Below are positions 45,391 through 55,719 of a stretch of DNA of 64,000 nucleotides, in pieces. The notes under the pieces were generated by a model that made no database searches, was not told where the DNA came from, and saw only the letters and a list, made by a program, of their open reading frames with translations. This DNA is from CAYQUC01 sp964514215 (GTDB lineage Bacteria; Pseudomonadota; Gammaproteobacteria; UBA6429; Thiohalophilaceae). The stretch spans positions 1-64,000 of the forward strand of contig CAZEPW010000008.1 of the NCBI GenBank assembly GCA_964514215.1, read 5' to 3'. The position numbers and the translations under genes were made by a program. Each line of letters begins with the position of its first letter. Positions within the stretch are counted from its first letter, which is position 1.

Positions 45391-46716
45391 TCATTTTATA
45401 AAAAGCGCTATCGATTCAACATGAGCAGTATGAGGAAACATATCCATAACACCTGCAGTTTCGAGCTTATAACCACACTCATGAACTAGTATACCTGCAT
45501 CTCTTGCCAACGTTGCAGGATTACAAGAAACATAAACAATTCGTTCTGCATCAAGTTTAGCAATATCCTTAACAATTAATTCAGCACCCGTTCGAGGAGG
45601 GTCAATAAGTATTTTTGTATATTTCTTATTTCGAAACCAAGACAGTTGAGTAAAATCATCCATTAAATTTGCAATATAAAACTCCGTATTTTTAATGTTA
45701 TTTATTTGTGCATTATGGCCAGCCTGTTGTACTAATTTTAATTCGCCTTCTACGCCAACCACATTATTGCAAAACTTGGAAATAGGTAAACTAAAGTTAC
45801 CTAAGCCACAAAACAAGTCTAAAACAGTATCTTTAGTACCTAAATCTAACAATTCAATAGCACTAGCAATCATCTTATGATTAATATCATAATTTACCTG
45901 AGTAAACATGCCTGGATCAAAATCATAGCGTAAATCATATTCAGCCAAAGAATAATCCAAAGTTGGAGATTTAGGATAAACGGGATATACAGTTTCAGGT
46001 CCACCAGGCTGACAATAAATATCAAACTTAAATTCTTTTGCAAAATTAACTAATTTTTCAGAATCATCATTAGACAATTCAACTAAATTTCTAAAAACAA
46101 GCGCGGTGTTAGAATCACCAACAGCAACTTCTATTTGAGCAATTTTATCAAACGCAGCTAATGATTGAATAAGCTTTGATAAATCGATTAAATGCTCACC
46201 AACTGATTGGTGCAATACTTCACATTTCGTTAAATCTGCAAGAAAACGGCCATTACGTTCTCTAAAACCAACTAATACCCGTTCTTTTTTTCGAACATAA
46301 CGCACACCTAAACGAGCTTTACGACGATAACCCCACGAGTCACCAGATATTATTGGCAAGACATTATTTAATTCTAATTTTGAAATATTTTTAAATTGCT
46401 CAACAAGTATCTCTTGTTTTTGTTGAATCTGATATTCCGCTGACATATGTTGCAATTGGCAACCACCACACATTTCAAAATGTTCACATTTAGGATTAAT
46501 GCGATATTTTGATGGTGAAATAACCTCTATAGTTTTAGCAACGTCATAACGTGAATTTTTTTTTGTATATTCAAATATAACTTCTTCGCCCGGAAGTGAT
46601 TGAGTTACAAAAGTCACTTTATCATGAACTCGAGTGACACCCTGACATTCAGTATTTAGTGATTCAATTTTAGCTTGTACTGGTGCACTACTCTTTCTTT
46701 TTCTACGTCTTGACAT
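45391..46716 (-). CDS. rlmD: 23S rRNA (uracil-1939-C5)-methyltransferase
   Basis: RlmD methylates U1939 of 23S rRNA. The 441-residue protein has an N-terminal TRAM domain, a 4Fe-4S cluster set (CEHFEMCGGCQ plus the Cys in TKCEVLH), the SAM motif VLDLFCGLGNFSLP, and the catalytic Cys in VYVSCNPATLARD. In Pseudomonas rlmD lies next to cysM, as here (50-base gap); the usual neighbour relA is absent. Confidence 0.96.
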   Translation of the reverse strand: MSRRRKRKSSAPVQAKIESLNTECQGVTRVHDKVTFVTQSLPGEEVIFEYTKKNSRYDVAKTIEVISPSKYRINPKCEHFEMCGGCQLQHMSAEYQIQQKQEILVEQFKNISKLELNNVLPIISGDSWGYRRKARLGVRYVRKKERVLVGFRERNGRFLADLTKCEVLHQSVGEHLIDLSKLIQSLAAFDKIAQIEVAVGDSNTALVFRNLVELSNDDSEKLVNFAKEFKFDIYCQPGGPETVYPVYPKSPTLDYSLAEYDLRYDFDPGMFTQVNYDINHKMIASAIELLDLGTKDTVLDLFCGLGNFSLPISKFCNNVVGVEGELKLVQQAGHNAQINNIKNTEFYIANLMDDFTQLSWFRNKKYTKILIDPPRTGAELIVKDIAKLDAERIVYVSCNPATLARDAGILVHECGYKLETAGVMDMFPHTAHVESIALFIK

Positions 46717-46765
46717 TGTTATTCTACTGGCAACTTTATTTTAAAATTCAATATTAATCCAAATT

Positions 46766-47656
46766 TTATTCTGGAAAAATTCCTGTTGATAAATAGCGAT
46801 CACCTCGATCACAGATAATCACCACAATTGTAGCGTTTGTTACTTTTGTTGATAACTTTAAAGCTGCAGCTACTGCACCGCCTGATGATATTCCACAAAA
46901 TATTCCCTCATATTGGGCTAACGCACGAGTGGTTTTTTCAGCATCTAACTGACTAACATCAATTGTATGATCAACTCGAGAAGCATTAAATATTTTAGGT
47001 AAATATTCTTTCGACCAACGGCGAATCCCCGGAATACTGGCACCTTCTTCAGGTTGTACACCCACAATTTCTATTTTTGAACTTTGCTCTTTTAAAAACT
47101 TAGAGGTACCCATAATTGTTCCGGTAGTTCCCATCGCGCTGACAAAATGCGTGATAGTACCTTGAGTATCATTCCAAATTTCAGGGCCTGTTGTTTTATA
47201 ATGAGCCAGAGGATTGTCAAAATTAGAGAATTGATCTAAAACAATGCCTTTGCCTTGTTTTTGCATTTTGTCCGCTAAATCTCTGGCACCCTCCATACTT
47301 TGTTCTTTGGAAACTAAGACGATTTCTGCACCGTATGCTTTCATAATAGCACGACGTTCAAGACTCATATTGTCAGGCATTATAAGAATTAAATGATAGC
47401 CTTTTATAGCCGCAACCATGGCTAAAGCAATACCGGTATTGCCACTAGTCGCTTCAATTAATGTATCTCCCGGCTTAATCGAACGACGATTTTCTGCTTC
47501 CTGAATCATACCCAAAGCCGGACGATCTTTGACAGAACCAGCAGGATTATTACCTTCAAGCTTCACTAGAATGACATTACCGGTACCTTGCGTAAGTCTC
47601 TGTAAGCGCACTAAAGGTGTTTTACCAATAAATTTTTCTATTGTTGGATAATTCAT
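46766..47656 (-). CDS. cysM: Cysteine synthase B (O-acetylserine sulfhydrylase)
   Basis: CysM makes cysteine from O-acetylserine and sulfide or thiosulfate with PLP. The protein of about 296 residues has the Schiff-base Lys43 in NPAGSVKDRPA, the EATSGNTG substrate loop and the GISSGGAVAA phosphate region. The ATG at 47656 is preferred over the upstream TTG at 47665; homologues begin at this place. It is divergent from the HPt gene. Confidence 0.95.
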   Translation of the reverse strand: MNYPTIEKFIGKTPLVRLQRLTQGTGNVILVKLEGNNPAGSVKDRPALGMIQEAENRRSIKPGDTLIEATSGNTGIALAMVAAIKGYHLILIMPDNMSLERRAIMKAYGAEIVLVSKEQSMEGARDLADKMQKQGKGIVLDQFSNFDNPLAHYKTTGPEIWNDTQGTITHFVSAMGTTGTIMGTSKFLKEQSSKIEIVGVQPEEGASIPGIRRWSKEYLPKIFNASRVDHTIDVSQLDAEKTTRALAQYEGIFCGISSGGAVAAALKLSTKVTNATIVVIICDRGDRYLSTGIFPE

Positions 47657-47745
47657 ATATTTCAATTACTATTTACGATATATTATATTTGCATTTTAAC
47701 ACTACACTAACATCTTAGTATTAAATTAACCTCAAATTTCAGTAT

Positions 47746-48093
47746 ATGATCATTGACACAAAGCTCTCAATCAAAAAATCAAACGGTAATGTAGAATTAG
47801 CAAAAGAATTATTATTGATGTTAATCAATGAATTACCAAAATCATTAGAAAAAATCAAACTGGCTTACCAGTCGGGTTCTACTAAAGAGCTACTTGAACA
47901 AAGCCACCGCTTACATGGTGCTACTGCTTATTGTGGGGTCCCCGCCCTCAAATCAACAACTCAAAAATTAGAAAGTAGCATAAAAAATGCTAACAATGAC
48001 GAAATTCAATTGAATTTAGATAATGTCGAAATAGCAATAAAAACGCTAATTAAACAAGCCCCAAAAATACTAGATAACGATTGGCTAGAATAA
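47746..48093 (+). CDS. Stand-alone BarA/GacS-type HPt domain protein
   Basis: This 115-residue protein is a single histidine phosphotransfer domain. The site is SHRLHGATAYCGVPALKS with phospho-acceptor His54. This reads like the C-terminal HPt of the hybrid kinases BarA/GacS (HxLHG followed by YxGVP), not like ArcB or other HPts. GacS-class kinases lie near cysM and rlmD in Pseudomonas, but no kinase or receiver domain is present here. It is either a dedicated relay partner or a reduced remnant. It is convergent with acpS. Confidence 0.85.
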   Translation: MIIDTKLSIKKSNGNVELAKELLLMLINELPKSLEKIKLAYQSGSTKELLEQSHRLHGATAYCGVPALKSTTQKLESSIKNANNDEIQLNLDNVEIAIKTLIKQAPKILDNDWLE

Positions 48094-48100
48094 AGTTGTT

Positions 48101-48478
48101 TCAACATTCAAGCGTCACAAAGGCTACAGCATGATCCAATTCATCAGCAATACTTAAATAACTTTGTTTAATTTCATTTTCAACAACAAACTCAGTAGCA
48201 CGACCATAATAAACTAAATATGGTTTCCCCAGTTCAGTATGTTCAACTGATATGTCGGAAAGTTTTAAACCAGAAATAAATCCCGTCCCCATGGCTTTTG
48301 CAGTTGCTTCCTTTGCCGCAAATCGTTTTGCTAAAAAATGAGCCTTATTATTTTTATTAATAAACTCACCATATTCATGTTCGGATAAAATTTTACGCGC
48401 AAATTTATCGCCATGTTTACTTAAATTTTCAGCCATACGCTGCACACGAACAATGTCTGTGCCAATACCATAAATCAA
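48101..48478 (-). CDS. acpS: Holo-[acyl-carrier-protein] synthase
   Basis: AcpS transfers phosphopantetheine to ACP. The 125-residue protein has the N-terminal GIGTDIVRVQR with the metal-binding Asp8, and the second motif RFAAKEATAKAMGTG with the catalytic Glu. Length is normal. The next gene upstream is recO after a 75-base gap that contains a small inverted repeat (48526-48540); pdxJ, its usual partner, is absent. Confidence 0.95.
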   Translation of the reverse strand: MIYGIGTDIVRVQRMAENLSKHGDKFARKILSEHEYGEFINKNNKAHFLAKRFAAKEATAKAMGTGFISGLKLSDISVEHTELGKPYLVYYGRATEFVVENEIKQSYLSIADELDHAVAFVTLEC

Positions 48479-48553
48479 TTTATTTTACCCTATAATTTAA
48501 TTCTGCAAACTAACTTAAACTTTAAAATAACATTGTTATTAATAATAAAAAAT

Positions 48554-49270
48554 TTAAGTATTATACTTCCATTTAAGTTGATGGGTTTTTAACGGTTTAC
48601 CCGCTAAATAATAATTAATAATATAGCGCATCAATTTCTTTGATTCAGTTAGTGTTGTTTTATCTACAAAATCAAAGCTCTCTAACGACAATAAAGTTTG
48701 ACCAGCAACTTGCACGTTATTTTCCGATAATGGTTCCAATACCGGACCTTGCTCAACTTCAAAATAATACACTTTAGCTGGATCTACTTTATCACCAGTT
48801 TTACAGTCTATAGTTAAATTAAGTCCATAACCTAATTCTTTAAATAACAGACATTCAAATTGACGTAAAACCGGTTCAATTTTCTTATTTACTCGTAAAT
48901 TTAAAATAACTTGGCTATAAGCATTATAGAGTTCGTGGTAGGGATCATCTTTTTGTAAAAAACGTAATACCAACTCATTTAAGTAATAACCACAGAGTAA
49001 ATTTGTACCATAAAGATATTTAAAAACACCATTTAACTCGACACCAGTTAATGTCCGCAATTCACCTTTACCTAACCATGAAACCAAAATTGGAGTAAAA
49101 GGTTGTAAAACACCAAATAAAGAGCGCTTTCTTTTTTTGACCCCCTTCGCTATTACAGAAACTCGACCAGAGTCCCGAGTAAACAATTCAATAATTAAGC
49201 TGCTTTCTTTATAAGACCTACTATGTAATATATATGCATCATGAAGTGTATAACGACTTTTGTCAGTCAT
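48554..49270 (-). CDS. recO: DNA repair protein RecO
   Basis: RecO loads RecA at gaps together with RecR. The 238-residue protein has the N-terminal OB-fold pattern (AYILHSRSYKESSLIIELFTRDSGRV, seen in parts) and a helical C-terminal half. No zinc-finger cysteines stand out, as in many gammaproteobacterial RecO proteins. I prefer the ATG at 49270, with AGG 8 bases upstream; an ATG at 49276 is possible. It overlaps the end of era by a few bases. Confidence 0.9.
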   Translation of the reverse strand: MTDKSRYTLHDAYILHSRSYKESSLIIELFTRDSGRVSVIAKGVKKRKRSLFGVLQPFTPILVSWLGKGELRTLTGVELNGVFKYLYGTNLLCGYYLNELVLRFLQKDDPYHELYNAYSQVILNLRVNKKIEPVLRQFECLLFKELGYGLNLTIDCKTGDKVDPAKVYYFEVEQGPVLEPLSENNVQVAGQTLLSLESFDFVDKTTLTESKKLMRYIINYYLAGKPLKTHQLKWKYNT

Positions 49271-50162
49271 CGACATAACCTAAGCTTTTTAGTGCTCGAT
49301 CATCATCAGCCCAACCTTCTTTTACTTTAACCCATAATTCAAGAAAAACTTTACTGTTTATTAGTTTTTGAATATCGATTCTAGCTTTTTGTCCAATACT
49401 TTTTAAACGGATACCTTTTTTTCCAATAACGATAGCTTTTTGTGAACTTCGCGATACCCATATTAACGCAGCAATTTTAGTTATTTTTTCGTTAACTTCA
49501 AATTTTTCTATTTCAACGGTAATATCGTATGGAAGCTCTTGACCTAATTCGCGCATTAATTTTTCACGTACAATCTCTGCTACCATAAACCGTTCACTTT
49601 TATCGGTTACCTGATCTTTAGGAAAATAGGGCTCTGATACCTTTAAATATTGAGAAATTGATTTTTGTAGCTCTTTAACATTAATGCCTTTTGTTGCCGA
49701 TATTGGAATTATTTCTTTATAATCCATTTTTTTAGACAATGCGTCAATCAAAGGCAAAATATTTTCTTTATTTTGAATTTTATCAATTTTATTCAAAAGT
49801 ACAATAACAGGAACAGTCGAACTTTTTAGTGTTAACAATACATTGTCATCTTCTTCAGTCCATTTATCTGCATCTAACAGAAATAAAATTAAATCGACAT
49901 CATGTAAAATACTACTAGCTGATTTATTCATATATCGATTCATCGCACGTTCTGATATATGGATGCCAGGAGTATCAACATAAATAACTTGTTCGCTATC
50001 TGTAGTTTTTACTCCTAAAATTCGATGACGAGTGGTTTGTGGTTTTCTCGAGGTAATACTAATTTTTTGTCGTAAAATATGATTCATCAAAGTAGACTTT
50101 CCTACATTAGGACGGCCAATTAATGCAACATAACCACAACGATATAAATTATCTGTTTTCAT
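49263..50162 (-). CDS. era: GTPase Era
   Basis: Era binds 16S rRNA and helps 30S assembly. The 299-residue protein has the G1 loop GRPNVGKSTLMN, G3 DTPGIH, G4 NKID and the C-terminal KH domain with the GKKGIRLKSIG sequence for RNA binding. It overlaps rnc by 4 bases and recO by several, so the rnc-era-recO unit is translationally coupled. Confidence 0.97.
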   Translation of the reverse strand: MKTDNLYRCGYVALIGRPNVGKSTLMNHILRQKISITSRKPQTTRHRILGVKTTDSEQVIYVDTPGIHISERAMNRYMNKSASSILHDVDLILFLLDADKWTEEDDNVLLTLKSSTVPVIVLLNKIDKIQNKENILPLIDALSKKMDYKEIIPISATKGINVKELQKSISQYLKVSEPYFPKDQVTDKSERFMVAEIVREKLMRELGQELPYDITVEIEKFEVNEKITKIAALIWVSRSSQKAIVIGKKGIRLKSIGQKARIDIQKLINSKVFLELWVKVKEGWADDDRALKSLGYVDD

Positions 50163-50821
50163 TTGTCTAAATATTTTAATGCCACGCTTGCGGCTTGTTG
50201 TTCAGCTTTACGTCGGCTAGTGCCATCACCAGTAAATGTCTTATCCATATCATCAATAAAACACTCAACTGAAAATTTCTGTTGATGTGATTTTCCGGTG
50301 ATACTTGTTACATCATAATTTGGTACCGATTGTCCTTTAGCCTGAAGGTATTCTTGCAATCGAGTTTTAGGATCTTTTAACTCATCACCGTGTGTGCAAT
50401 TATCCAATTGTTTTGAATATAGACTTAATACAAAATTAGACACTGTTTTATAATCAGAATCTAAAAATACTGCCCCAATTATCGCTTCAAGAGCATCGGC
50501 TAATATTGAGCTACGTCGAAACCCACCGCTCTTCAATTCACCTGAACCCAACTTAATATAATCACCAATTGAATATTCAACTGCAATTTTTGCCAAGGTT
50601 TCGCCTTTAACCAAACTTGCTCGTAATCGACTTAAGTCACCTTCTGGAATATTCGGAAAGCGATGATAAATATCAATACTGATAATATTATTCAGAATTG
50701 AATCACCTAAAAACTCCATTCGTTCATTATTAGTTTTTGAATAACTTCGATGTGTTAAAGCTAAATCAAGTAATTGTGAATTAGAAAACTTATATCGTAT
50801 AAGTTTTGATAAATCATTCAT
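50159..50821 (-). CDS. rnc: Ribonuclease III
   Basis: RNase III cleaves double-stranded RNA in rRNA and mRNA processing. The protein of about 220 residues has the signature ERMEFLGDSILN (metal-binding Glu/Asp), and a second metal region ADALEAIIGAVFLDSD. A C-terminal dsRNA-binding domain (DPKTRLQEYLQAKG, then GTSRRKAEQQAA) follows. The ATG at 50821 is preferred over a TTG at 50842, as the protein then starts like other RNase III sequences. It overlaps the DUF4845 gene by 8 bases. Confidence 0.96.
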   Translation of the reverse strand: MNDLSKLIRYKFSNSQLLDLALTHRSYSKTNNERMEFLGDSILNNIISIDIYHRFPNIPEGDLSRLRASLVKGETLAKIAVEYSIGDYIKLGSGELKSGGFRRSSILADALEAIIGAVFLDSDYKTVSNFVLSLYSKQLDNCTHGDELKDPKTRLQEYLQAKGQSVPNYDVTSITGKSHQQKFSVECFIDDMDKTFTGDGTSRRKAEQQAASVALKYLDK

Positions 50822-51191
50822 CTCTTGCAGGGACTTCCTCAACGGATTTAAATTTAATCAGTAAATCAATATTACCTAAAAATGATTCTCGCACCTCATA
50901 CTCAATCTCAACTAAAAACACATCAGCATCACGTGAAATTGTTATATCAGCGGAACTAACAGATGTTGCCATATTAATATCCAACCGTTTATTTATGACA
51001 CTTCTAAGATCTTTAACAGAAGAGTAAGATTCTGTGCCATCCGCCAAATCATTGATAACAGATTTAACACTACTATTTTCTAAATAAATTGGTAACAACA
51101 ACATAACTGTATAAGCAAAAAACAAGATTAATGCAATTACAATCATCCAACCTATTCCGGTCATGCCACGTTGCGATTTTATAGTCTTCAT
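50814..51191 (-). CDS. DUF4845 small membrane protein
   Basis: This 125-residue protein has one N-terminal membrane helix (MIVIALILFFAYTVMLLLP) after a short pilin-like GMTGIGW stretch, and a small soluble domain. DUF4845 proteins sit between lepB and rnc in many gammaproteobacteria (for example Pseudomonas), as here. The function is not known. The start at 51191 is a choice among in-frame ATG codons (another at 51206). Confidence 0.8.
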   Translation of the reverse strand: MKTIKSQRGMTGIGWMIVIALILFFAYTVMLLLPIYLENSSVKSVINDLADGTESYSSVKDLRSVINKRLDINMATSVSSADITISRDADVFLVEIEYEVRESFLGNIDLLIKFKSVEEVPARDE

Positions 51192-51224
51192 ATTTAGATG
51201 CACCATCAGTAGTAAAGTATGTAA

Positions 51225-52025
51225 TTAGATTATTGATCCTATTCTATTTAATTCGCCCCAATGAAAAAAGATAAAAAAAGCTTTACCAACTAAATTTTCT
51301 TCAGGTACAAATCCCCAAAATCGACTATCGTTACTATTATCCCTATTATCACCCATCGCAAAATAATGTCCTGCTGGAACAATCCATTTATTATTACGAG
51401 CCGGGTTATGTTGCATAATTAACATTTCATGCTCTATATCACCTAACTGCTCTGTTAGCCTTTGAGCTATTCCGATATCATCAATTCTATAGCTATTTTG
51501 ATAGGCCTGAGGTATTGATTTACCATTGATATATAAAATTTTATCGTAGTATTCTATTTTATCGCCAGGTAGACCTATTACTCTTTTAATATAGTTCAAA
51601 GATGGATCTTTTGGGTAGCGAAATACAAATATTTCGCCTCTTTTTGGCTCACTTAATTCAATTATTTTGGTATGTAAGACCGGTAAACGCACACCATAAG
51701 CGAATTTGTTTACTAAAATATAATCCCCAATGGTTAATGTTGGAAGCATTGAGCCTGAAGGTATTTTAAATGGTTCAGCTACAAAACTTCGCAACACCAA
51801 TACAACAAAAACCACAGGGAATAAAAACTTTCCAAACTCAACAATATTATCGTAACCTTTTAAAACAAATCCACGTCTTTTAATATCTGAATCTATCGAC
51901 TCTGAAGTGTTTTCACTTGAACTGTTTTTTTTGAATAAAAACTTCGATGCAATAATATCAACTAACCAAACAAACCCAGAAGCTAAAGCTAAAACGCTTA
52001 ATAGTAATTCAAAATCAAAATTCAT
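51225..52025 (-). CDS. lepB: Signal peptidase I
   Basis: LepB cleaves signal peptides on the outer face of the inner membrane. The 266-residue protein has two N-terminal membrane helices (residues about 5-25 and 67-82), the catalytic Ser92 in [10 protein letters not shown] and Lys148 in [11 protein letters not shown], and the C-terminal box [14 protein letters not shown]. It overlaps lepA by 4 bases, the standard coupled arrangement. Confidence 0.97.
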   Translation of the reverse strand: MNFDFELLLSVLALASGFVWLVDIIASKFLFKKNSSSENTSESIDSDIKRRGFVLKGYDNIVEFGKFLFPVVFVVLVLRSFVAEPFKIPSGSMLPTLTIGDYILVNKFAYGVRLPVLHTKIIELSEPKRGEIFVFRYPKDPSLNYIKRVIGLPGDKIEYYDKILYINGKSIPQAYQNSYRIDDIGIAQRLTEQLGDIEHEMLIMQHNPARNNKWIVPAGHYFAMGDNRDNSNDSRFWGFVPEENLVGKAFFIFFHWGELNRIGSII

Positions 52026-53827
52026 TTTTCTTTCCCCACATGTAATACAGCAAGAAAAGCTTCTTGTGGAATTTCAACACTACCAATTTGCTTCATTCGC
52101 TTCTTCCCTGCTTTCTGTTTTTCAAGTAATTTTTTCTTACGAGATATATCTCCACCGTAACATTTTGCGGTGACATTTTTACGCAAAGCTTTTACATTTG
52201 TGCGTGCAATAACTTTAGCACCAATCGCAGCCTGAATAGCAACATCAAACATTTGACGAGGAATAAATTCCTTCATTTTAGCAGCCAATTCACGGCCTTT
52301 AAATTCAGATTGAGCTCGATGAACAATAAGTGCCAAAGCATCGACGCCTTCACCGTTAATTAAAATATCCATTTTAATTAAATCTGCTTCTCTAAAACAT
52401 AAAAACTCATAATCAAGTGACGCATAACCACGGCTGACAGATTTTAATTTATCAAAAAAATCCATCACCACTTCGTTTAAAGGCAATTCATACTGAATCG
52501 AAACCTGGCTACCGGCATAATGGATATTTTTTTGAACACCACGTTTTTCAATACAAAGGGTAATAACATTGCCAACATAATCATGTGGCACTAAAATATT
52601 TGCGGTAATAATTGGCTCGCGAATCTCTTCGATTAAGCTCGCATCGGGTAAATCTGCAGGATTATCAACTTTAAGTATTTCACCTTTTTTTGTTAATATC
52701 TCAAATATAACAGTTGGTGAGGTGGTAATTAGATTTAAATCATATTCACGCTCTAAACGTTCTTGGATAATCTCCATATGCAACATGCCTAAAAAACCAC
52801 ACCGAAAGCCAAACCCAAGTGCGGTAGACGTTTCAGGCTCGAAAAAAAGAGCCGCATCATTTATACGTAATTTCGCTAACGCGTCTCTAAAATCTTCATA
52901 ATCACTACCATCAACAGGAAACAAACCCGCAAAAACTTGCGCTTGCACCTTTTTAAAGCCAGACAGTACCTCTTGAGCGGGATTATTTGCTAGTGTAATT
53001 GTATCTCCGACTGGCGCGCCCTCAATATCTTTAATTCCAGCAATAATATATCCAACATCACCAGTAGAAAGCTGTTCTAAATCGTGTCGTTTTGGAGTAA
53101 ATACACCAACAAAATCTGTAATAAACTCTCTACCGGTAGACATGATTTTAATTTTTTGTTTTTTTCTTAATGTGCCATTTTTAATTCGTACCAGTGATAC
53201 AACACCTAAAAAATTATCGAACCATGAATCAATAATTAATGCTTGCAATGGTGCATCTGGATCGCCCTCCGGTGCAGGAATTATTTGAACCAACTGTTCT
53301 AGTAATTCATTAATACCTTCACCTGATTTAGCACTCACTCTAAGTGCATTACTGGCATCCAGCCCAATAATTTCTTCAATTTCATTACACACTCGCTCAG
53401 GTTCGGCTGCAGGCAAATCAATTTTATTTAAAACCGGAATGACTTCCAACTCTTGTTCAATTGCGGTGTAACAATTTGCAACACTTTGAGCCTCAACTCC
53501 TTGCGAGGCATCCACAATCAATAATGCGCCTTCACATGCGGCTAAAGAACGAGATACCTCATAAGAGAAGTCAACGTGCCCGGGCGTATCGATAAAATTC
53601 AGTTGATAAGAATTACCATCTTTTGATTTAAACGCGAGAGAGACACTTTGAGCTTTAATGGTAATACCACGCTCACGTTCAATGTCCATTGAATCGAGTA
53701 CTTGCGTATCCATTTCACGCTCAGTTAAACCACCGCAGATTTGAATAAATCGATCAGCAATTGTTGATTTGCCATGGTCGATATGAGCAATAATAGAGAA
53801 ATTTCGTATAAGGGATTGATTGCCCAC
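52022..53827 (-). CDS. lepA: Elongation factor 4 (LepA)
   Basis: EF4 is a ribosomal GTPase that acts under ionic or translational stress. The 601-residue protein has G1 [10 protein letters not shown]3 DTPGHVDF and G4 NKIDLP, plus the LepA-specific C-terminal domain ending with [15 protein letters not shown]. Length equals the family. It is the first gene of the lepA-lepB-DUF4845-rnc-era-recO run. Confidence 0.98.
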   Translation of the reverse strand: MGNQSLIRNFSIIAHIDHGKSTIADRFIQICGGLTEREMDTQVLDSMDIERERGITIKAQSVSLAFKSKDGNSYQLNFIDTPGHVDFSYEVSRSLAACEGALLIVDASQGVEAQSVANCYTAIEQELEVIPVLNKIDLPAAEPERVCNEIEEIIGLDASNALRVSAKSGEGINELLEQLVQIIPAPEGDPDAPLQALIIDSWFDNFLGVVSLVRIKNGTLRKKQKIKIMSTGREFITDFVGVFTPKRHDLEQLSTGDVGYIIAGIKDIEGAPVGDTITLANNPAQEVLSGFKKVQAQVFAGLFPVDGSDYEDFRDALAKLRINDAALFFEPETSTALGFGFRCGFLGMLHMEIIQERLEREYDLNLITTSPTVIFEILTKKGEILKVDNPADLPDASLIEEIREPIITANILVPHDYVGNVITLCIEKRGVQKNIHYAGSQVSIQYELPLNEVVMDFFDKLKSVSRGYASLDYEFLCFREADLIKMDILINGEGVDALALIVHRAQSEFKGRELAAKMKEFIPRQMFDVAIQAAIGAKVIARTNVKALRKNVTAKCYGGDISRKKKLLEKQKAGKKRMKQIGSVEIPQEAFLAVLHVGKEK

Positions 53828-53878
53828 TCTAGCACCATTTATTACAAGATAATTTGTATTACTTATCTCGGGTTACAC

Positions 53879-53904
53879 AAAAAAAGGCGCTGAAAATGCG
53901 CCTT
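53879..53904 (-). terminator. Intrinsic terminator of the degQ-glutaredoxin unit
   Basis: On the minus strand AAGGCGC pairs with GCGCCTT (7 bp, loop of 7) and is followed by a run of T. It lies about 110 bases after the glutaredoxin-like gene, before lepA, and should end the transcript coming from degQ. Confidence 0.85.
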
Positions 53905-54015
53905 AAGAATTAATATATTACATAATAATCAATAGCTTATATAAATAGTACACAACTTAAAGCTAATTATACTAATTATACATAGGTATCAGGCTATTCT
54001 ACGCTAAATTTAGGA

Positions 54016-54267
54016 CTAACTGAAATACTCATGCCACTGATTGGCGTCAAAAAAATAATGACATATCTCATTTCCCGATTCGTGCAATACAGGCACGAGT
54101 TGACCAAATTTTGCTTCAAGTTCAACATCGTTAGCAATGTCAACAATATTCAAATTATAAGGTACTAAATGAGATTTTAAATACTCATTTAGTACCGTCA
54201 ACATATCATCACACAAGTGACAAGAGTGTCTAATATAAACAGTAAACTGGTGTTTATCTTTAGTCAT
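54016..54267 (-). CDS. Glutaredoxin-family (DUF836-type) thiol protein
   Basis: This 83-residue thioredoxin-fold protein has an active-site CxxC (HSCHLCDD, Cys18 and Cys21) after the first strand FTVYIR, and a later cis-Pro region (LVPVLHESG). It is of the short DUF836 glutaredoxin-like group found in many gammaproteobacteria. The redox partner is unknown. It overlaps the degQ stop by 8 bases, so it is coupled to the protease gene. Confidence 0.82.
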   Translation of the reverse strand: MTKDKHQFTVYIRHSCHLCDDMLTVLNEYLKSHLVPYNLNIVDIANDVELEAKFGQLVPVLHESGNEICHYFFDANQWHEYFS

Positions 54268-55702
54268 TCTCTGGTAGTGTAAAGGCCAAAAATGTTGGTG
54301 ATGTTCCCCGTTGAATTAGTACCGGTAACGATTTACCAACTGGCAAGGATTTTAATAATTTATCAAATTGTGAAACACTAGTTACATTTTGATTGTTCAT
54401 CATTAATATAACATCACCTTTACGAATACCGGCTAAAAATGCAGGCCCTTTACTTTGTATGGCTTTAACTAACAAACCGCGTTCATCAAGATCCAATCGC
54501 TTACGTTGTTCATTCGTTAGTTCAGCAACAGCTATCCCCATACGATTCAATTTCTTTGAAGCATGTTTAACAGATTTTTTATCCGCAGTATTTTCCGATG
54601 GTAACACCCCAATTTTAACTTCAATGATTTTTTCTTTACCTTCTCGGATAATTTTCACATCAACTTCTTTATCAATTTCAGTTCGTCCTACAACCACGGG
54701 CAAATCTGAAGAATATATAATCTCATTATTATTAAAATTGATAACAACATCACCAATTTTAAAACCCGCTTCTTCTGCAGGGCTGCCAGGTAACACTCTT
54801 AACACAATGGCACCTTGAGGTTTATCCATATTAAAAGATTCAGCAAGCTTTCGGTTAACATCTTGAATAAGTATTCCTAAGTATCCACGAGAAACCTTAC
54901 CATTTTCTTTTAATTGTTTTACAACGTTCATTACTATATCCATAGGAATAGCAAAGGATAACCCCATAAAACCACCAGTACGACTGTAAATTTGTGAATT
55001 CACACCAACCACTTCACCTTTTAAATTAAACAGTGGACCACCGGAATTACCAGGATTAATCGCAACATCAGTTTGTATAAAAGGTACATAAGTTTCATTT
55101 GGTAACTTACGTCCCATGGCACTAACAACACCAACCGATACGGAGTGATCAAAACCAAACGGTGAACCGATGGCCATCACCCACTCGCCAACCTTTAATG
55201 GCTTAGATGATCCAATTTTTACCACCGGTAGGTTTTTAGCTTCAATTTTCAATAAAGCGATATCGCTTTTTTTATCTGTTCCAATAACTTCAGCATTAAG
55301 CTCACGTCGGTCACTTAACCTAACAATAATTTCATCTGCATTTTTCACTACATGGTAATTTGTTAGCACAAAGCCATCACCATCAATAATAAACCCCGAT
55401 CCAAGTGATTGAGCATCGCGTTCAGGTATTTCAATGCCCTGCCCACCAAAAAATTTCTCAAATAATTCACCCCATTGATTATCTTTTCCATGGGGAGAAC
55501 GAGGCATATTTTTATTATTAAAAGGGGAAATTGCTTGTTTAATTTTTTGCTTAGTACTGATGTTAACTACAGCTGGTGAGTTATCTTTAACAAGTTCGGT
55601 AAAATCAGGCAATTGAGCTAATGCCACATTATTGGTTAACGAAAATAAGATAAATACACTAAAGCTCAGTTCCCGAAGCCATTTAAATTGATTGTTAATC
55701 AT
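54260..55702 (-). CDS. mucD: Periplasmic serine protease DegQ/MucD-like (Do family)
   Basis: This 480-residue HtrA protease has a signal peptide (residues 1-29, cleavage near ALA), catalytic triad His117 (TNYHVV), Asp147 (SDIALL) and Ser220 (GNSGGP), and two C-terminal PDZ domains (GYLGILIQDV; RGLLVKAIQSKGPAFLAG, in part). MucD degrades misfolded envelope proteins and damps sigmaE activity. It follows rseC after a 101-base gap with phased repeats, the order seen in Pseudomonas (algU-mucA-mucB-mucC-mucD). Confidence 0.92.
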   Translation of the reverse strand: MINNQFKWLRELSFSVFILFSLTNNVALAQLPDFTELVKDNSPAVVNISTKQKIKQAISPFNNKNMPRSPHGKDNQWGELFEKFFGGQGIEIPERDAQSLGSGFIIDGDGFVLTNYHVVKNADEIIVRLSDRRELNAEVIGTDKKSDIALLKIEAKNLPVVKIGSSKPLKVGEWVMAIGSPFGFDHSVSVGVVSAMGRKLPNETYVPFIQTDVAINPGNSGGPLFNLKGEVVGVNSQIYSRTGGFMGLSFAIPMDIVMNVVKQLKENGKVSRGYLGILIQDVNRKLAESFNMDKPQGAIVLRVLPGSPAEEAGFKIGDVVINFNNNEIIYSSDLPVVVGRTEIDKEVDVKIIREGKEKIIEVKIGVLPSENTADKKSVKHASKKLNRMGIAVAELTNEQRKRLDLDERGLLVKAIQSKGPAFLAGIRKGDVILMMNNQNVTSVSQFDKLLKSLPVGKSLPVLIQRGTSPTFLAFTLPEND

Positions 55703-55719
55703 TTAATATAATTCCCTTA

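Noticed and set aside
48526..48540. AATAACA-T-TGTTATT inverted repeat between recO and acpS as a terminator
   Set aside because: The arms are AT-only apart from one pair, the loop is one base and no U-run follows; likely chance in AT-rich DNA.
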